Shown: positions 35,655-44,231 of the stretch, piece after piece
Layout of the letters: every line of letters begins with the position of its first letter
How positions within the stretch are numbered: position 1 is the first letter of the stretch
NCBI RefSeq assembly: GCF_045310695.1
Contig: NZ_JBJIAA010000011.1
Location: 136,411 to 200,410, forward strand
Direction: 5' to 3'
From: Clostridium_S neuense
GTDB lineage: Bacteria > Bacillota > Clostridia > Clostridiales > Clostridiaceae
Length of the DNA: 64,000 nt
Notes under the pieces: model-generated
Databases searched by the model: none
What the model saw: the letters and a program-made list of their open reading frames with translations, nothing else
What the model was told of the DNA's origin: nothing
Made by a program: the position numbers and the translations under genes

Positions 35655-35672
35655 GCTATCTCCTCATTTCGC

Positions 35673-36443
35673 TTAAACCTCTTTTTGCTTCACCTCAGAA
35701 TTAATTGAAGCAATTTCCTTATTATTATCTAAAAATTTAATTACAGCTTTTGATGATACAAACTCATCTTTAAAATTATTATATATTTTACTAATTAGTT
35801 TAAAATCATCTTCGGTATCTACACATAATCTGTAATTTTTTTTATAAAACTCATTTCCCTTAACATAGCCTATTTTAAACTTTTCTGGATGCTTATACAT
35901 ATAGAGTGTTACATGTTCCTTATACATATTTGTCTCTTCTTCAGAAAAGCCTTTGCAATTTTCATGAACGTCACAGTAAACCTCATTAAGTGCAACTTTA
36001 GAAAACACTTCAACATCAAAACCCCTTATAAAAGTTTCTGGAACATCAAGCCTTATATAGTCATAATTATTACATATAAAACTTGTTACTACGTTGTCTA
36101 CTATAACAGCATCAATCAAAGGGCAGTCGCCTGTAATCCTTATTATTATACCATATTCATCTTTATTATATATTTCTGCTGCTTCTTTGTACCTTTCAAG
36201 CACATCACCTTCAGAACCTCTAAAAACCTTATATCCATACTGCTTGCATGTGTTAACGAGTTCCTCTTCTTTTTCAGATATTGATGTAGCTAAGATTATA
36301 TCATCTATATATTTTGATTTTTTCAATCTATCTAGTACATTAACAATCATGGGTTTCCCAAGAATAGGTTTTAGAACCTTACCAGGCAATCTTTCAGAGC
36401 CCATTCTTGCCTGAACAATACACGTAACTTTTATAATAATCAC
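35673..36443 (-). CDS. pseF: Cytidylyltransferase, CMP-pseudaminate synthetase-like (SpsF/PseF)
   Basis: About 256 residues. The nucleotidyltransferase signature VTCIVQARMGSERLPGKVLKPILGKPM is near residue 5. The GDCPLID metal site is near 105, and SEGDVLERYKEA is the SpsF-type pattern. It should activate pseudaminic acid (or a related sugar acid) with CTP for the Maf transferase. The start is uncertain: a GTG at 36443 sits inside the AGAGGTG ribosome site, and no ATG is well placed. Between the HAD gene and ATP-grasp gene it is clearly part of the pse operon. Confidence 0.78.
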   Translation of the reverse strand: MIIIKVTCIVQARMGSERLPGKVLKPILGKPMIVNVLDRLKKSKYIDDIILATSISEKEEELVNTCKQYGYKVFRGSEGDVLERYKEAAEIYNKDEYGIIIRITGDCPLIDAVIVDNVVTSFICNNYDYIRLDVPETFIRGFDVEVFSKVALNEVYCDVHENCKGFSEEETNMYKEHVTLYMYKHPEKFKIGYVKGNEFYKKNYRLCVDTEDDFKLISKIYNNFKDEFVSSKAVIKFLDNNKEIASINSEVKQKEV

Positions 36444-36445
36444 CT

Positions 36446-37117
36446 CTAAATATTTTTTATTATATTTATCAATTCGTTTAGGTTGTTTATTGTAAAATCA
36501 GCTTCATAACCTTTCTCTTCCTTTAATTTCATGTTGTCACCACATTCTCTTATAATTCTTACAGTATAAAACCCAACCTTTCTTGCTCCGATAAAATCTT
36601 TAGCTGGATTATCACCTATGTATACAGCTTCATGCGGTTTACAATTAAAATATTCCAACATTTTTTTATATGAATATTCATGTGGTTTCCAATACTCTCT
36701 ACCAAAATCATCTGTTACAATTATTTTGTCAAAGTAGTTCTCTATATCTAAAGATTTTATTTTGTTCCACTGAACTGATGACTTTCCGTCAGTTATTATT
36801 CCCAAATTATAATTATACTGCAACTTTTTTAAGACTTCATAACTATCATCATACAATTTAAGTTTACCTTCTGCACTTCTATATATTTCAACTAAATTCA
36901 TTATTTCTTCATTGAAGCTATATTCTTCACATAACCTATCAAAAATTGTCCCCCTACCATATTTATTTAAAAGTTCTCTCATTTTCTTATATAATTCATC
37001 AATATGAATTGCATATTTATTGGATAAGTATTTTGCTACTTCTTTAAATCCATTTTTCACAAATTCAAACTCATTGTACAATGTATCATCCAAGTCAAAT
37101 ACAATTAATCTTATCAT
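36446..37117 (-). CDS. HAD-family hydrolase
   Basis: 223 residues of the haloacid dehalogenase superfamily. Motif I DLDDTLY is near residue 8, motif II TDGKSSVQWNK near 111, and motifs III/IV KPHEYSYKKML and YIGDNPAKDFIGARKVGF near 143 to 175. It is probably a sugar-phosphate or intermediate phosphatase, but could act as a nucleotidase-type housekeeping phosphatase of the pathway. It is the first gene of the pse block after the flagellin terminator and lies two bases from the cytidylyltransferase. Confidence 0.8.
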   Translation of the reverse strand: MIRLIVFDLDDTLYNEFEFVKNGFKEVAKYLSNKYAIHIDELYKKMRELLNKYGRGTIFDRLCEEYSFNEEIMNLVEIYRSAEGKLKLYDDSYEVLKKLQYNYNLGIITDGKSSVQWNKIKSLDIENYFDKIIVTDDFGREYWKPHEYSYKKMLEYFNCKPHEAVYIGDNPAKDFIGARKVGFYTVRIIRECGDNMKLKEEKGYEADFTINNLNELINIIKNI

Positions 37118-37134
37118 TTATATGCTTTCTCCTA

Positions 37135-37180
37135 GTAAAAAAAGTGAAAAAATAGTTGTTTTAACACTATTCCTTCACTT
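37135..37180 (-). terminator. Rho-independent terminator of the internal flagellin gene
   Basis: On the minus strand a 15-bp stem (37166 to 37180 pairing with 37142 to 37156, two G-U pairs, 9-base loop) is followed by a run of seven T. It lies 43 bases after the flagellin stop codon. Confidence 0.85.
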
Positions 37181-37223
37181 AGATTCTTAAAATCTTTATT
37201 CATTTTACCACAAGTAATTTAAA

Positions 37224-38063
37224 TTATCTAACATTTTGCAATATCTGTAATACCTGTTGTGGAAATTTATTTGTCTGAGCCATCATTGCTGTTCCTGCCT
37301 GAACTATAATGCTATTTTTAGAGTACTCAATCATCTCAGAAGCTATATCTACGTCCATTATTTGGCTATCACCAGCTTCAGTTTCACTACTTATATCCGA
37401 TACATTTGAAATAGTTGAATTTAACCTATTTTGCAAAGCACCATATGTACCTCTTGCTTTATCAACAGTATCCAATGCCGAATCTACCAGATTCATAGCT
37501 TTTTTACATCCATCTTGCGTAGTAACATCTACACTAGTCAAGGGAGTTCCATCTTTATCCTTAATGCTAGCTGCCTGAAAATCAAAGGTTGGTATATCAA
37601 TATTTTCTCCTACATTGCCCCCAACCATACATTTAAAACTTCCGCTTGGATTAGTTAACAAGTTTACATCATTCATATTAGTACTTTTAGCTAAATGATC
37701 AACTTCATTTATGAGATTACTCACTTCTAATTGAGAAGCATCTCTATCTTCAACATTATATGTTCCATTAGAATTTTGAACTGCTAAATCTTTAATTCTT
37801 TGAAGTATTGAAGTAATTCCATCCAAAGCACTATCTACAGTTTGAATGAGACTTACAGCATCCTGAGAATTTGAATTAGCTCTCTGAAGACTCCTAATCT
37901 GCATATTAAAATTTTCATTCCTTGCCAATGCATAAGGATCATCTCCTGCATCATTAACCCTTAATCCAGATGATATATGTGCCATTGCTTTTGTTTGCGC
38001 AGCAAGGGCAGACTTATACTTTGTAAAAATATTAAAAGATGCCATGTTGTGGCCTACTATCAT
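37224..38063 (-). CDS. Divergent second flagellin
   Basis: 279 residues from the ATG at 38063 (MIVGHNMASFNIF); a TTG upstream at 38078 overlaps the TTGGAG site. It has both flagellin domains: N-terminal SSGLRVNDAGDDPYALARNE through DAVSLIQTVDSALDGI, and C-terminal SEMIEYSKNSIIVQAGTAMMAQTNKFPQQVLQIL. The centre is only about 90 residues, so the outer domains are small. The N-terminal core departs from the usual NxAxDDAAGLAI pattern (NDAGDDPYALA). It has its own SigD promoter and terminator. It is probably a minor or specialised filament protein; C-terminal LQNVR differs from the usual -LLQ/R end. Confidence 0.9.
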   Translation of the reverse strand: MIVGHNMASFNIFTKYKSALAAQTKAMAHISSGLRVNDAGDDPYALARNENFNMQIRSLQRANSNSQDAVSLIQTVDSALDGITSILQRIKDLAVQNSNGTYNVEDRDASQLEVSNLINEVDHLAKSTNMNDVNLLTNPSGSFKCMVGGNVGENIDIPTFDFQAASIKDKDGTPLTSVDVTTQDGCKKAMNLVDSALDTVDKARGTYGALQNRLNSTISNVSDISSETEAGDSQIMDVDIASEMIEYSKNSIIVQAGTAMMAQTNKFPQQVLQILQNVR

Positions 38064-38098
38064 TTTAATCAACTCCAAAAAAATAATTATTATTTAAA

Positions 38099-38125
38099 TT
38101 ATCGTATATACCTCACTTCACTTTA
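38099..38125 (-). promoter_or_regulatory. SigD promoter for the internal flagellin
   Basis: Minus strand reads TAAA-N15-TACGATAA (-35 at 38122 to 38125, -10 at 38099 to 38106): perfect -35, ideal spacing, CGATAA core intact. It lies 36 bases before the flagellin ATG. Confidence 0.85.
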
Positions 38126-38194
38126 GCTTTGAACCTTAAAATTAAGTTTAACCTTGATATTCATTATTAAAGACTCAAAGCTTTCACAGCAAAT

Positions 38195-39175
38195 CTAAAT
38201 CTTTTTTAGCATTACAATTGCTTTTCTAGTATCATAGCAATTTAATAAAAAAGCCTCTTTTACAATATCGTGTTTTGCTTGCTCCACAAAAAAAATATTT
38301 TGTCCATAATCCAAAATATACTGTTTAATTTCCATGTCTATTAGTTTCAATGAATTTGCATCGATTTTAGGATTTTGAGTTACATATGTCTTAAATGTAT
38401 CAAACCATATTTCCATAACTACATACTCAATAACAGGTCTTAAAATGTTGTAGAGTCTTTCTTTTTTCATATTATTTAAATATTCTCTGCAAAAGGTATT
38501 ATTTATATCAAAATAACTCGATTTATTTTTTTTATTAGAAAATGACTCTGAATTATTACGATAATAATATAGTGTTTTATCTACTATTCCAACTTTCTGT
38601 ATTCTACAATATAATCTATTTAAAAAATCAACATCTTCAAGCTTCATTTTAGGAACAAACTTAATTTGAGAAGCAATAATAGTGCTTCTTTTATATAATT
38701 TGGTAACCAAAAAGCCGCATGTTATAAACATTCTAACTCTATTATCAAAGGATACCTCTCCTTCCATACTTTTATTCCAAAGCATCATGTTCCTATTTTT
38801 ACGTTCACTGAAATATCCACATTCCACCATATCATAATCAGCTTCCACTGCTTTCTTGTACATACACTCATACATTTCTGGTTTAACATAATCATCACTA
38901 TCAGCAAATGATATGTATTCTCCTGATGCATATTCAAGACCAATATTTCTTGCTCCTCCAGGGCCCTCATTTTTATCTAATTTAATAATAATTACTCTAT
39001 CTGAATTTTCTCTTTCAAACTTATATAGTATTTCTAAGCTATTATCAGTAGAACAATCATCAACAAAAATCAACTCTATTTCTTTTAAGGTTTGTGCAGC
39101 TAATGAAGCTACCATTTCTTCTAAATACTTCTCTGCATTATAAACTGGAACAATTACAGATACTTTACACTTCAA
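38195..39175 (-). CDS. GT2 glycosyltransferase
   Basis: 326 residues from the TTG at 39175, six bases after AAGGAGAGAG; the frame extends to 39199 without a usable site. The GT2 domain starts KVSVIVPVYNAEKYLEEMV, with GPGGARNIGLEYASGEYISF and ADSDD near 91 to 95. VPKMKLEDVDFLNRLYCRI near 160 supplies the acceptor-side ED. There is no fused repeat or module. It is the last gene before the flagellin promoter, so it terminates a run of rfb/GT genes or stands alone after the terminator at 39247. Substrate unknown. Confidence 0.82.
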   Translation of the reverse strand: MKCKVSVIVPVYNAEKYLEEMVASLAAQTLKEIELIFVDDCSTDNSLEILYKFERENSDRVIIIKLDKNEGPGGARNIGLEYASGEYISFADSDDYVKPEMYECMYKKAVEADYDMVECGYFSERKNRNMMLWNKSMEGEVSFDNRVRMFITCGFLVTKLYKRSTIIASQIKFVPKMKLEDVDFLNRLYCRIQKVGIVDKTLYYYRNNSESFSNKKNKSSYFDINNTFCREYLNNMKKERLYNILRPVIEYVVMEIWFDTFKTYVTQNPKIDANSLKLIDMEIKQYILDYGQNIFFVEQAKHDIVKEAFLLNCYDTRKAIVMLKKI

Positions 39176-39246
39176 ATTTATCTCTCTCCTTAAAGCCAAA
39201 CTATAAATATTTACTTACGCAGGCATAGAAAATCTTAAAATTAATA

Positions 39247-39279
39247 AAAAACAATTCTCAGCTTAAGAATTGTTTTTTA
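39247..39279 (-). terminator. Rho-independent terminator between two glycosyltransferase genes
   Basis: A perfect 13-bp stem (39247 to 39259 with 39267 to 39279) around a 7-base loop, with T run on the minus-strand RNA. It separates the rfbG-rfbH-GT unit from the GT2 gene at 38195. Confidence 0.85.
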
Positions 39280-39333
39280 TTAGCTTTAATTTTCATAAAT
39301 ACTAATTACTTATTATCAAGTATATCATGAATT

Positions 39334-40386
39334 TTATAGTTTATGTAGCAATTTTAATCTATTCAATGCTAATGAATAATTTTTGCATGCCTTATAATGC
39401 TTTACCGCTTCATCAGCAAAACCAAGACATTCGTATATTACACCAATATTATAATCAGCTAAATAAGAATTTGTACCTTCAATTTTGCATTCCGTACTAG
39501 TTTTACAGTGTTCAAATTTCATTACAGCTTCTTTAAAGTTTGCATTATTCATATAAATAAGTGCCATAACAAAATTAAAATCAGCAATGTTTTTATATGC
39601 AGCTTCATATTTTTCCAAGGCTAAAGCTTCCTTATACTTTTTTAAATTAATTAAAGTATATCCATAGCTTTCAATTAAATCTTCTGCATATTCATATTTT
39701 TCATTTACCCCAAGCTTCAATGCATTTTCAAAGTTCATCTCCGCCTTTTCATAATCCTTTGCCATAAAAAAAGTCTTACCTAACTGATAGTATAAGTAAC
39801 TGTCTCTTGGATTTTCTAAAATAGCTTTTTGCAGCAATTCTTTATTTCTTGCAATTTTACCTTTGCTATTAACAACATCTTTCTCATATCCTATATGATT
39901 TACTATTATATCAACATCTGAAATTTTGTAATTCACTTCATTTATAGGAACTATTTGCTCATGTATCATACCATAGTACTTAAAATACTTCTTATTAAAA
40001 ATTCTGCTTACTCTCTCCGTAAGCTGCTTTTTACCACCTGCATCTTCAAGAGTATTTATGATCTTTATTCTACCTAACTGCTTCCCATTTAAATTTATAA
40101 ATTTATCTAAAGCTTCTTTGTTAAAAAAATCAACTGCTTCATCTGCATCTAATACTAAAATCCAATCATTTTTTGCTCTTTCTACAGAATAATTCCTTGC
40201 TGCTGCAAAATCATCACACCATTTAAATTTAAAGACTTTATCAGTATACTTTTTTGCAATTTCTATAGTTTTATCTGTAGAGCCTGTATCAACTATTACT
40301 ATTTCATCTATTTTATTTTTAATATTCTTTAAGCAGTTTTCTAAATTCTGCTCTTCATTTCTTACTATCATACATAAAGATATCAT
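39334..40386 (-). CDS. GT2 glycosyltransferase with TPR repeats (SunS-like type)
   Basis: 350 residues from the ATG at 40386 after GGTGGAG. The GT2 part begins MISLCMIVRNEEQNLENCL with VDTGSTDKTIEIAKKY; DADE is at 80 to 83 in WILVLDADEAVDF. TPR-like repeats follow from about 200 to 350 (SYLYYQLGKTFFMAKDYEKA, FVMALIYMNNANFKEA, NIGVIYECLGFADEA). This is the architecture of peptide or flagellin glycosyltransferases such as SunS-like GTs. It may attach the first sugar to flagellin. It is a paralogue of the gene at 62208 to 63371. Confidence 0.83.
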   Translation of the reverse strand: MISLCMIVRNEEQNLENCLKNIKNKIDEIVIVDTGSTDKTIEIAKKYTDKVFKFKWCDDFAAARNYSVERAKNDWILVLDADEAVDFFNKEALDKFINLNGKQLGRIKIINTLEDAGGKKQLTERVSRIFNKKYFKYYGMIHEQIVPINEVNYKISDVDIIVNHIGYEKDVVNSKGKIARNKELLQKAILENPRDSYLYYQLGKTFFMAKDYEKAEMNFENALKLGVNEKYEYAEDLIESYGYTLINLKKYKEALALEKYEAAYKNIADFNFVMALIYMNNANFKEAVMKFEHCKTSTECKIEGTNSYLADYNIGVIYECLGFADEAVKHYKACKNYSLALNRLKLLHKL

Positions 40387-40413
40387 ACTTATCTCCACCT
40401 TTACATTTTAGTA

Positions 40414-41724
40414 TTATGCAAAGAACTCATGTATGACATTTTGTATGTATTCAAGTTTTGCATCTGTCATTCCAGGATAAACTCCTAAGAAAAAAGTTCT
40501 TTCAAGTACTTGATCAGTATTTTTTATAGAACCTGATATTCTGTATTCTATATCTTTATAACCAGGCTGTTTTAATATATTACCTGCAAACAACATTCTA
40601 GTTTCTATTTTTCTATCCTCAAGAAAAGTAACAAAATCTTTTTTGCTAAAACCTGCATCTTCTCTTACTGTTATTGGTATGGCGAACCACGATGGATCTG
40701 CCTTTGGAAGAGATCTTGGTAAAATAAATTTATCTTCATAATTTTTAAAGCAATCATAAAGTACTTTAAAATTATGCTTTCTTCTTTCCGTAAACTTCGG
40801 AAGCTTTTTAAGCTGTTCTATTCCCATTGCACATTGTATATCCAGAGGCTTTAAATTATATCCTATATTATTATATACATACTTGTGATCATAGCCTTCA
40901 GGAAGACCTTCAAATTTAAAATCAAATCTGTGACCACAAGCACCCTTAGGATTTGCTTCTCCTGTTTGACAGAAGCATGCTCTTCCCCAATCTCTTATGG
41001 ATAAAGCAGCTCTATATAATTCTGTTGAATTTGTACATACAGTCCCACCTTCGCCCATAGTCATATGATGTGCAGCATAAAAGCTATAGGTAGAAAAATC
41101 TCCAAAGGTTCCACAGAGTTTTCCATCATACTTTGAATCTAAGGCATCACAAGTATCCTCAACAACATATAAGTTATGTCTTGTAGCAATAGCCATTATT
41201 TTGTCCATTTCTGCTGGATTTCCTAAGGTATGTGCAAAAACAATAGCTCTAGTTTTTTCAGTTATAGCTTCTTCTATTTTAGAAGCATCTATATTATATG
41301 TATCTTCTTCTATATCTACAAATACTGGTATTAATCTATTTTGTATTATAGGATTCAGTGTCGTTGGAAAGGTCATCGCAGTAGTAATAACTTCATCTCC
41401 AGGTTTCATAGGATTTTTTATTGATTTAGAGCATAGTGCAGAAATTGCAGCCAAATTTGATGATGATCCCGAATTAGTTACGAGACAATGCCTTACTCCT
41501 AAATAAGCAGCAAAATCTTCGCAGAACTGCTTTCCTTTGCTTCCTAAAGTAAGCCAAAAATCAAGTGCAGTATCAACCACAGCTACCATTTCTTTTTCAT
41601 CAAACACACGCCCTGCATAGTTTACTTTTGTTTCTCCTGGGATAAACTTCTCTTTTTGTTTTCTAACTTTGTATAACTCCTTAACCCTATCTAATATCTC
41701 TTGTCTTAATTTTTCTTCTTCCAT
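40414..41724 (-). CDS. rfbH: CDP-4-keto-6-deoxy-glucose 3-dehydrase (RfbH/DdhC, E1)
   Basis: 436 residues of the PMP-dependent, iron-sulfur DegT branch. The usual catalytic lysine is replaced by histidine in FYAAHHMTMGEGG (His219), the hallmark of E1 enzymes. Candidate [2Fe-2S] ligands Cys192, Cys250, Cys252 and Cys263 are present (RACFCQTGEANPKGACG). The N-terminal pattern RIKVNYAGRVFDEKEM-like (TKVNYAGRVFDEKEM) and TNSGSSSNLAAISAL are typical. It removes the C3 hydroxyl of CDP-4-keto-6-deoxyglucose, with an E3 reductase not found here. rfbG is 19 bases upstream. A decayed copy of its 3-prime end is at 46870 to 47035. Confidence 0.93.
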   Translation of the reverse strand: MEEEKLRQEILDRVKELYKVRKQKEKFIPGETKVNYAGRVFDEKEMVAVVDTALDFWLTLGSKGKQFCEDFAAYLGVRHCLVTNSGSSSNLAAISALCSKSIKNPMKPGDEVITTAMTFPTTLNPIIQNRLIPVFVDIEEDTYNIDASKIEEAITEKTRAIVFAHTLGNPAEMDKIMAIATRHNLYVVEDTCDALDSKYDGKLCGTFGDFSTYSFYAAHHMTMGEGGTVCTNSTELYRAALSIRDWGRACFCQTGEANPKGACGHRFDFKFEGLPEGYDHKYVYNNIGYNLKPLDIQCAMGIEQLKKLPKFTERRKHNFKVLYDCFKNYEDKFILPRSLPKADPSWFAIPITVREDAGFSKKDFVTFLEDRKIETRMLFAGNILKQPGYKDIEYRISGSIKNTDQVLERTFFLGVYPGMTDAKLEYIQNVIHEFFA

Positions 41725-41743
41725 AAATATACATCCTCACATT

Positions 41744-42832
41744 CTAAGCAAAAGCTTTCTGTTTCTTGATATACTCCTCTATTTGCTCTATGCAAAATTC
41801 ATACATATTGCTATTATCGTAATTTTTATACCAAGAAACAGTCATATCTATAGTTTCTTCAAAATTTAAAGCCTGCTGCCAACCTAAAAACTCTTTTGCT
41901 TTACTACAGTCAAGCATAAGCAAATTTGCTTCGTGAGGCTTTTCCTCATTTGAAACATCCTTCCACTGTCCTTTTCCATAGCTTTCTATAATTTGATTAA
42001 CTACATCCTTTACTTCAATATTCAGGCTTTCATTTGGTCCAAAATTCCAGGCTCCAGAATACTTCAGCGGTTCATTATACAATTTTGCTGCAAGTAATAT
42101 ATAGCCACTTAAAGGTTCTAATACAAACTGCCATGGTCTTATAGAATGTGGACTTCTAATATTTATATTATCACATTTTTCAATTGCCCTTATGCAATCT
42201 GGAACTATTCTATCTTGCGCCCAGTCTCCCCCGCCTATAACATTACCTGCTCTAACTGAAGCTATAGCCTTACCATGTTTTGAGTAATCCTTTAAATTAA
42301 AAAAAGAATTTCTATAAGAAGATATTAATAACTCTGCACAACCCTTACTTGAACTATAAGGATCATATCCACCCATTGGATCGGTTTCTTTATATCCTAT
42401 AGATTGTTCTTTGTTTTCATAACACTTATCTGTAGTAACCATTATTCCAACTTTTGTGCTATTACATTTTTTTATTGCTTCAAGGACATTAAGGGTTCCC
42501 ATCACATTTGTTTCATAGGTTTCCTTTGGGTTTTCATAGGACCTTCTCACAATTGGCTGCGCAGCAAGATGAAACACAAATTCTGGCTTATATGTATTAA
42601 AGGTTTCTTCAAGCTTTTCTGAATCTCTAATGTCTCCTCTTATATCAACAATTTTATTTCTTAAACTACACATATTAAAATTATCATATTTTGTATATGG
42701 AGCTAATGAATAGCCTATTACATTCGCACCTAGTTCTTTTAACCAAATTGAAAGCCAGGAACCTTTAAAACCCGTATGACCGGTTATTAATACAGGTTTA
42801 TTTAAGAATATATTTTCTAAATTCGACATCAT
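41744..42832 (-). CDS. rfbG: CDP-glucose 4,6-dehydratase (RfbG/DdhB)
   Basis: About 362 residues; start taken as the ATG at 42832, with no strong ribosome site, and the next codon is also ATG. Extended SDR: NAD motif ITGHTGFKGSWLSIWLKELG near 16, the active TTDKCYENKEQ near 130, and YSSSKGCAELL with YxxxK near 160. VRAGNVIGGGDWAQDRIVPD is diagnostic of CDP-glucose dehydratases. It makes CDP-4-keto-6-deoxyglucose from CDP-glucose, which RfbF (58857 to 59624) supplies. The region just upstream holds decayed gene pieces, so its promoter is unclear. Confidence 0.92.
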   Translation of the reverse strand: MMSNLENIFLNKPVLITGHTGFKGSWLSIWLKELGANVIGYSLAPYTKYDNFNMCSLRNKIVDIRGDIRDSEKLEETFNTYKPEFVFHLAAQPIVRRSYENPKETYETNVMGTLNVLEAIKKCNSTKVGIMVTTDKCYENKEQSIGYKETDPMGGYDPYSSSKGCAELLISSYRNSFFNLKDYSKHGKAIASVRAGNVIGGGDWAQDRIVPDCIRAIEKCDNINIRSPHSIRPWQFVLEPLSGYILLAAKLYNEPLKYSGAWNFGPNESLNIEVKDVVNQIIESYGKGQWKDVSNEEKPHEANLLMLDCSKAKEFLGWQQALNFEETIDMTVSWYKNYDNSNMYEFCIEQIEEYIKKQKAFA

Positions 42833-42929
42833 TAAGTACACGACCTTATTTCACAATTTTTTAATTTACACTATAGAAACAAGAAATTATTCACTTAAAT
42901 ACCAAAACCTAATACAGTCTATATCTAAA

Positions 42930-43292
42930 TAATATAGTTATATAACTCTGTATTTTCATCTAATCTTATTATCGTATCAATATCCAAATTATTAGATACT
43001 TTTTGTATTTCATTTTCTATTTCATATAAATTATAACTTAAATAAGAATTAATTTCAGTATTACTTTTTATTAACTCTTTAAAATTATTCCTTAATCAAC
43101 ATTTAATTTGCATTTAAAAGCTCTTTCAAAAATTTTAACTACTTCTTTTAAATTATATATTTAACTTGGCAAAGCCATAAAAATTTTTTCAGTATGTGAA
43201 GGCATTTTATATACATATTGTGCTGCAAGTAAAAAAGCTTTTAAAGTATCCTCTATATATAAAAAAGCAAGTTGCTGGTCACCACTAGACAT
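42930..43292 (-). pseudogene. Decayed C-terminal part of an SDR sugar epimerase/reductase
   Basis: In the gap 42842 to 43556 no intact gene exists. From 43292 an open piece of 43 codons reads MSSGDQQLAFLYIEDTLKAF and ends at 43161. After a break, LKEVVKIFERAFKCKLNVD continues the same kind of protein to about 43096. GDQQ.FLYIEDT...AF is the pattern seen in RfbJ-like and related NAD-dependent epimerases acting on CDP- or UDP-sugars. A further stop-broken stretch to about 42930 (NNFKELIKSNTEINSYLSY...) may be the tail or another gene. Several stops and frameshifts show it is dead. Confidence 0.6.
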
Positions 43293-43333
43293 TTTAACTT
43301 TTTAACAACTTGCACCTGTTACTAATACCTTTT

Positions 43334-43556
43334 TCAAGCTATCATTCCAATAAAATCCATTTCATGAGGATACATTCTTAACATTTCATCATGCTTATGA
43401 ACAACAGTTATAAGCTCTACTACTATTACTTCTTCATTTCCTACACATTTAAATCCTTCAATATACCTGATGGTATTTGAACTAATCAGTAATTATTATC
43501 TCCTAAATAGATTTCTTCAATTTTTCCATTTGTAATTGAATTGTTATATTTCTTTG
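43334..43556 (-). pseudogene. Decayed RmlC-like sugar 3,5-epimerase remnant
   Basis: Read leftward from about 43556 the pieces GKIEEIYLGDNNY, LVQIPSGILKDLNV, GNEEVIVVELITVV and DEMLRMYPHEMDFIGMIA appear, broken by stop codons (for example after NNY and after LNV). The order VQIPxGIxxGFxxxGNExxxVxxxxTxxHxxDExxRxxP...I resembles the C-terminal half of RmlC-type dTDP-4-dehydrorhamnose 3,5-epimerases or related cupins. No start codon or complete frame remains. It lies between rfbG and the GT at 43557. Confidence 0.55.
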
Positions 43557-44231
43557 CTATGGAAATATCCTTTTAGAATATTCATCTAAATAAATATTTC
43601 TATATTCATTAAATCCGTTTTTAGTTTCAACTACCCCACAGTCATGAATACACCATGGAGTATTTTGATTAGGTACAACTACTTCATAACCTGCAAGAAT
43701 AAATTCTGTACATTGAGAAATATCATAAAAATGCCACCCATTAAAAATATCATCTCTCCAAGGCAAATCATACTGTGTTACCATAATCAAACCATCTAAA
43801 GTCTTTACATTATGATAGTTTTCATTAACTTCATTGAAAGCTAAAATTTCCATCTCACCAGTATGATTTTCATAAACCTTTCCATACTTATGTACTGAGT
43901 ACCACCAAATAGCATTAGTTGGTATAGTTTCAGTCCCACAAACCCCTAACATTCCTATTTGCTCATTACTATTAAATAACTCTAAAATATCACTTATAAA
44001 ATTTTTATTTATAATAAATGTGTCTTGATGTAAATAAACCTTATATTTTGCATCGCTAGTGAACATAGCTGCATTGTAGCCTTCACACATGCTCTTTGCA
44101 TCTTTTATGGATATTGTATCTATAGTATATCCATCTGGAACAATTAAATTTTGAATGTATTTCAAACACTCCTCATAAAACAAATCATTATTTACACAAG
44201 AAATAAAACAAATTTTTTTGTTATCACTCAT
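43557..44231 (-). CDS. Glycosyltransferase family 2-like protein (Glyco_tranf_2_5 / StrF-like)
   Basis: 224 residues from the ATG at 44231, behind AGAGGTG. The pattern KKICFISCVNNDLFYEECLKYI, then AKSMCEGYNAAMFTSDAKYKVYLHQDTFII is typical of the PF13712 type, in which HQD takes the DxD role near residue 70. WRDDIFNGWHFYDISQCTEF near 165 matches the family C-terminal part. It overlaps the upstream GT2-methyltransferase gene by eight bases, so translation is coupled. Probably a flagellar glycan glycosyltransferase; no substrate can be named. Confidence 0.8.
   Translation of the reverse strand: MSDNKKICFISCVNNDLFYEECLKYIQNLIVPDGYTIDTISIKDAKSMCEGYNAAMFTSDAKYKVYLHQDTFIINKNFISDILELFNSNEQIGMLGVCGTETIPTNAIWWYSVHKYGKVYENHTGEMEILAFNEVNENYHNVKTLDGLIMVTQYDLPWRDDIFNGWHFYDISQCTEFILAGYEVVVPNQNTPWCIHDCGVVETKNGFNEYRNIYLDEYSKRIFP

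Noticed and set aside
36094..36414. Plus-strand frames of 106 and 131 codons opposite the cytidylyltransferase gene
   Set aside because: Antisense to an obvious gene, overlapping each other in different frames; hydrophobic composition arises from the AT-rich complement.
38126..38194. Terminator between the GT2 gene at 38195 and the flagellin promoter
   Set aside because: AGCTTTGA/TCAAAGCT arms exist but the loop is about 40 bases and no T run follows.
38785..38970. Minus-strand frame of 61 codons inside the GT2 gene at 38195
   Set aside because: Out-of-frame shadow of the intact glycosyltransferase.
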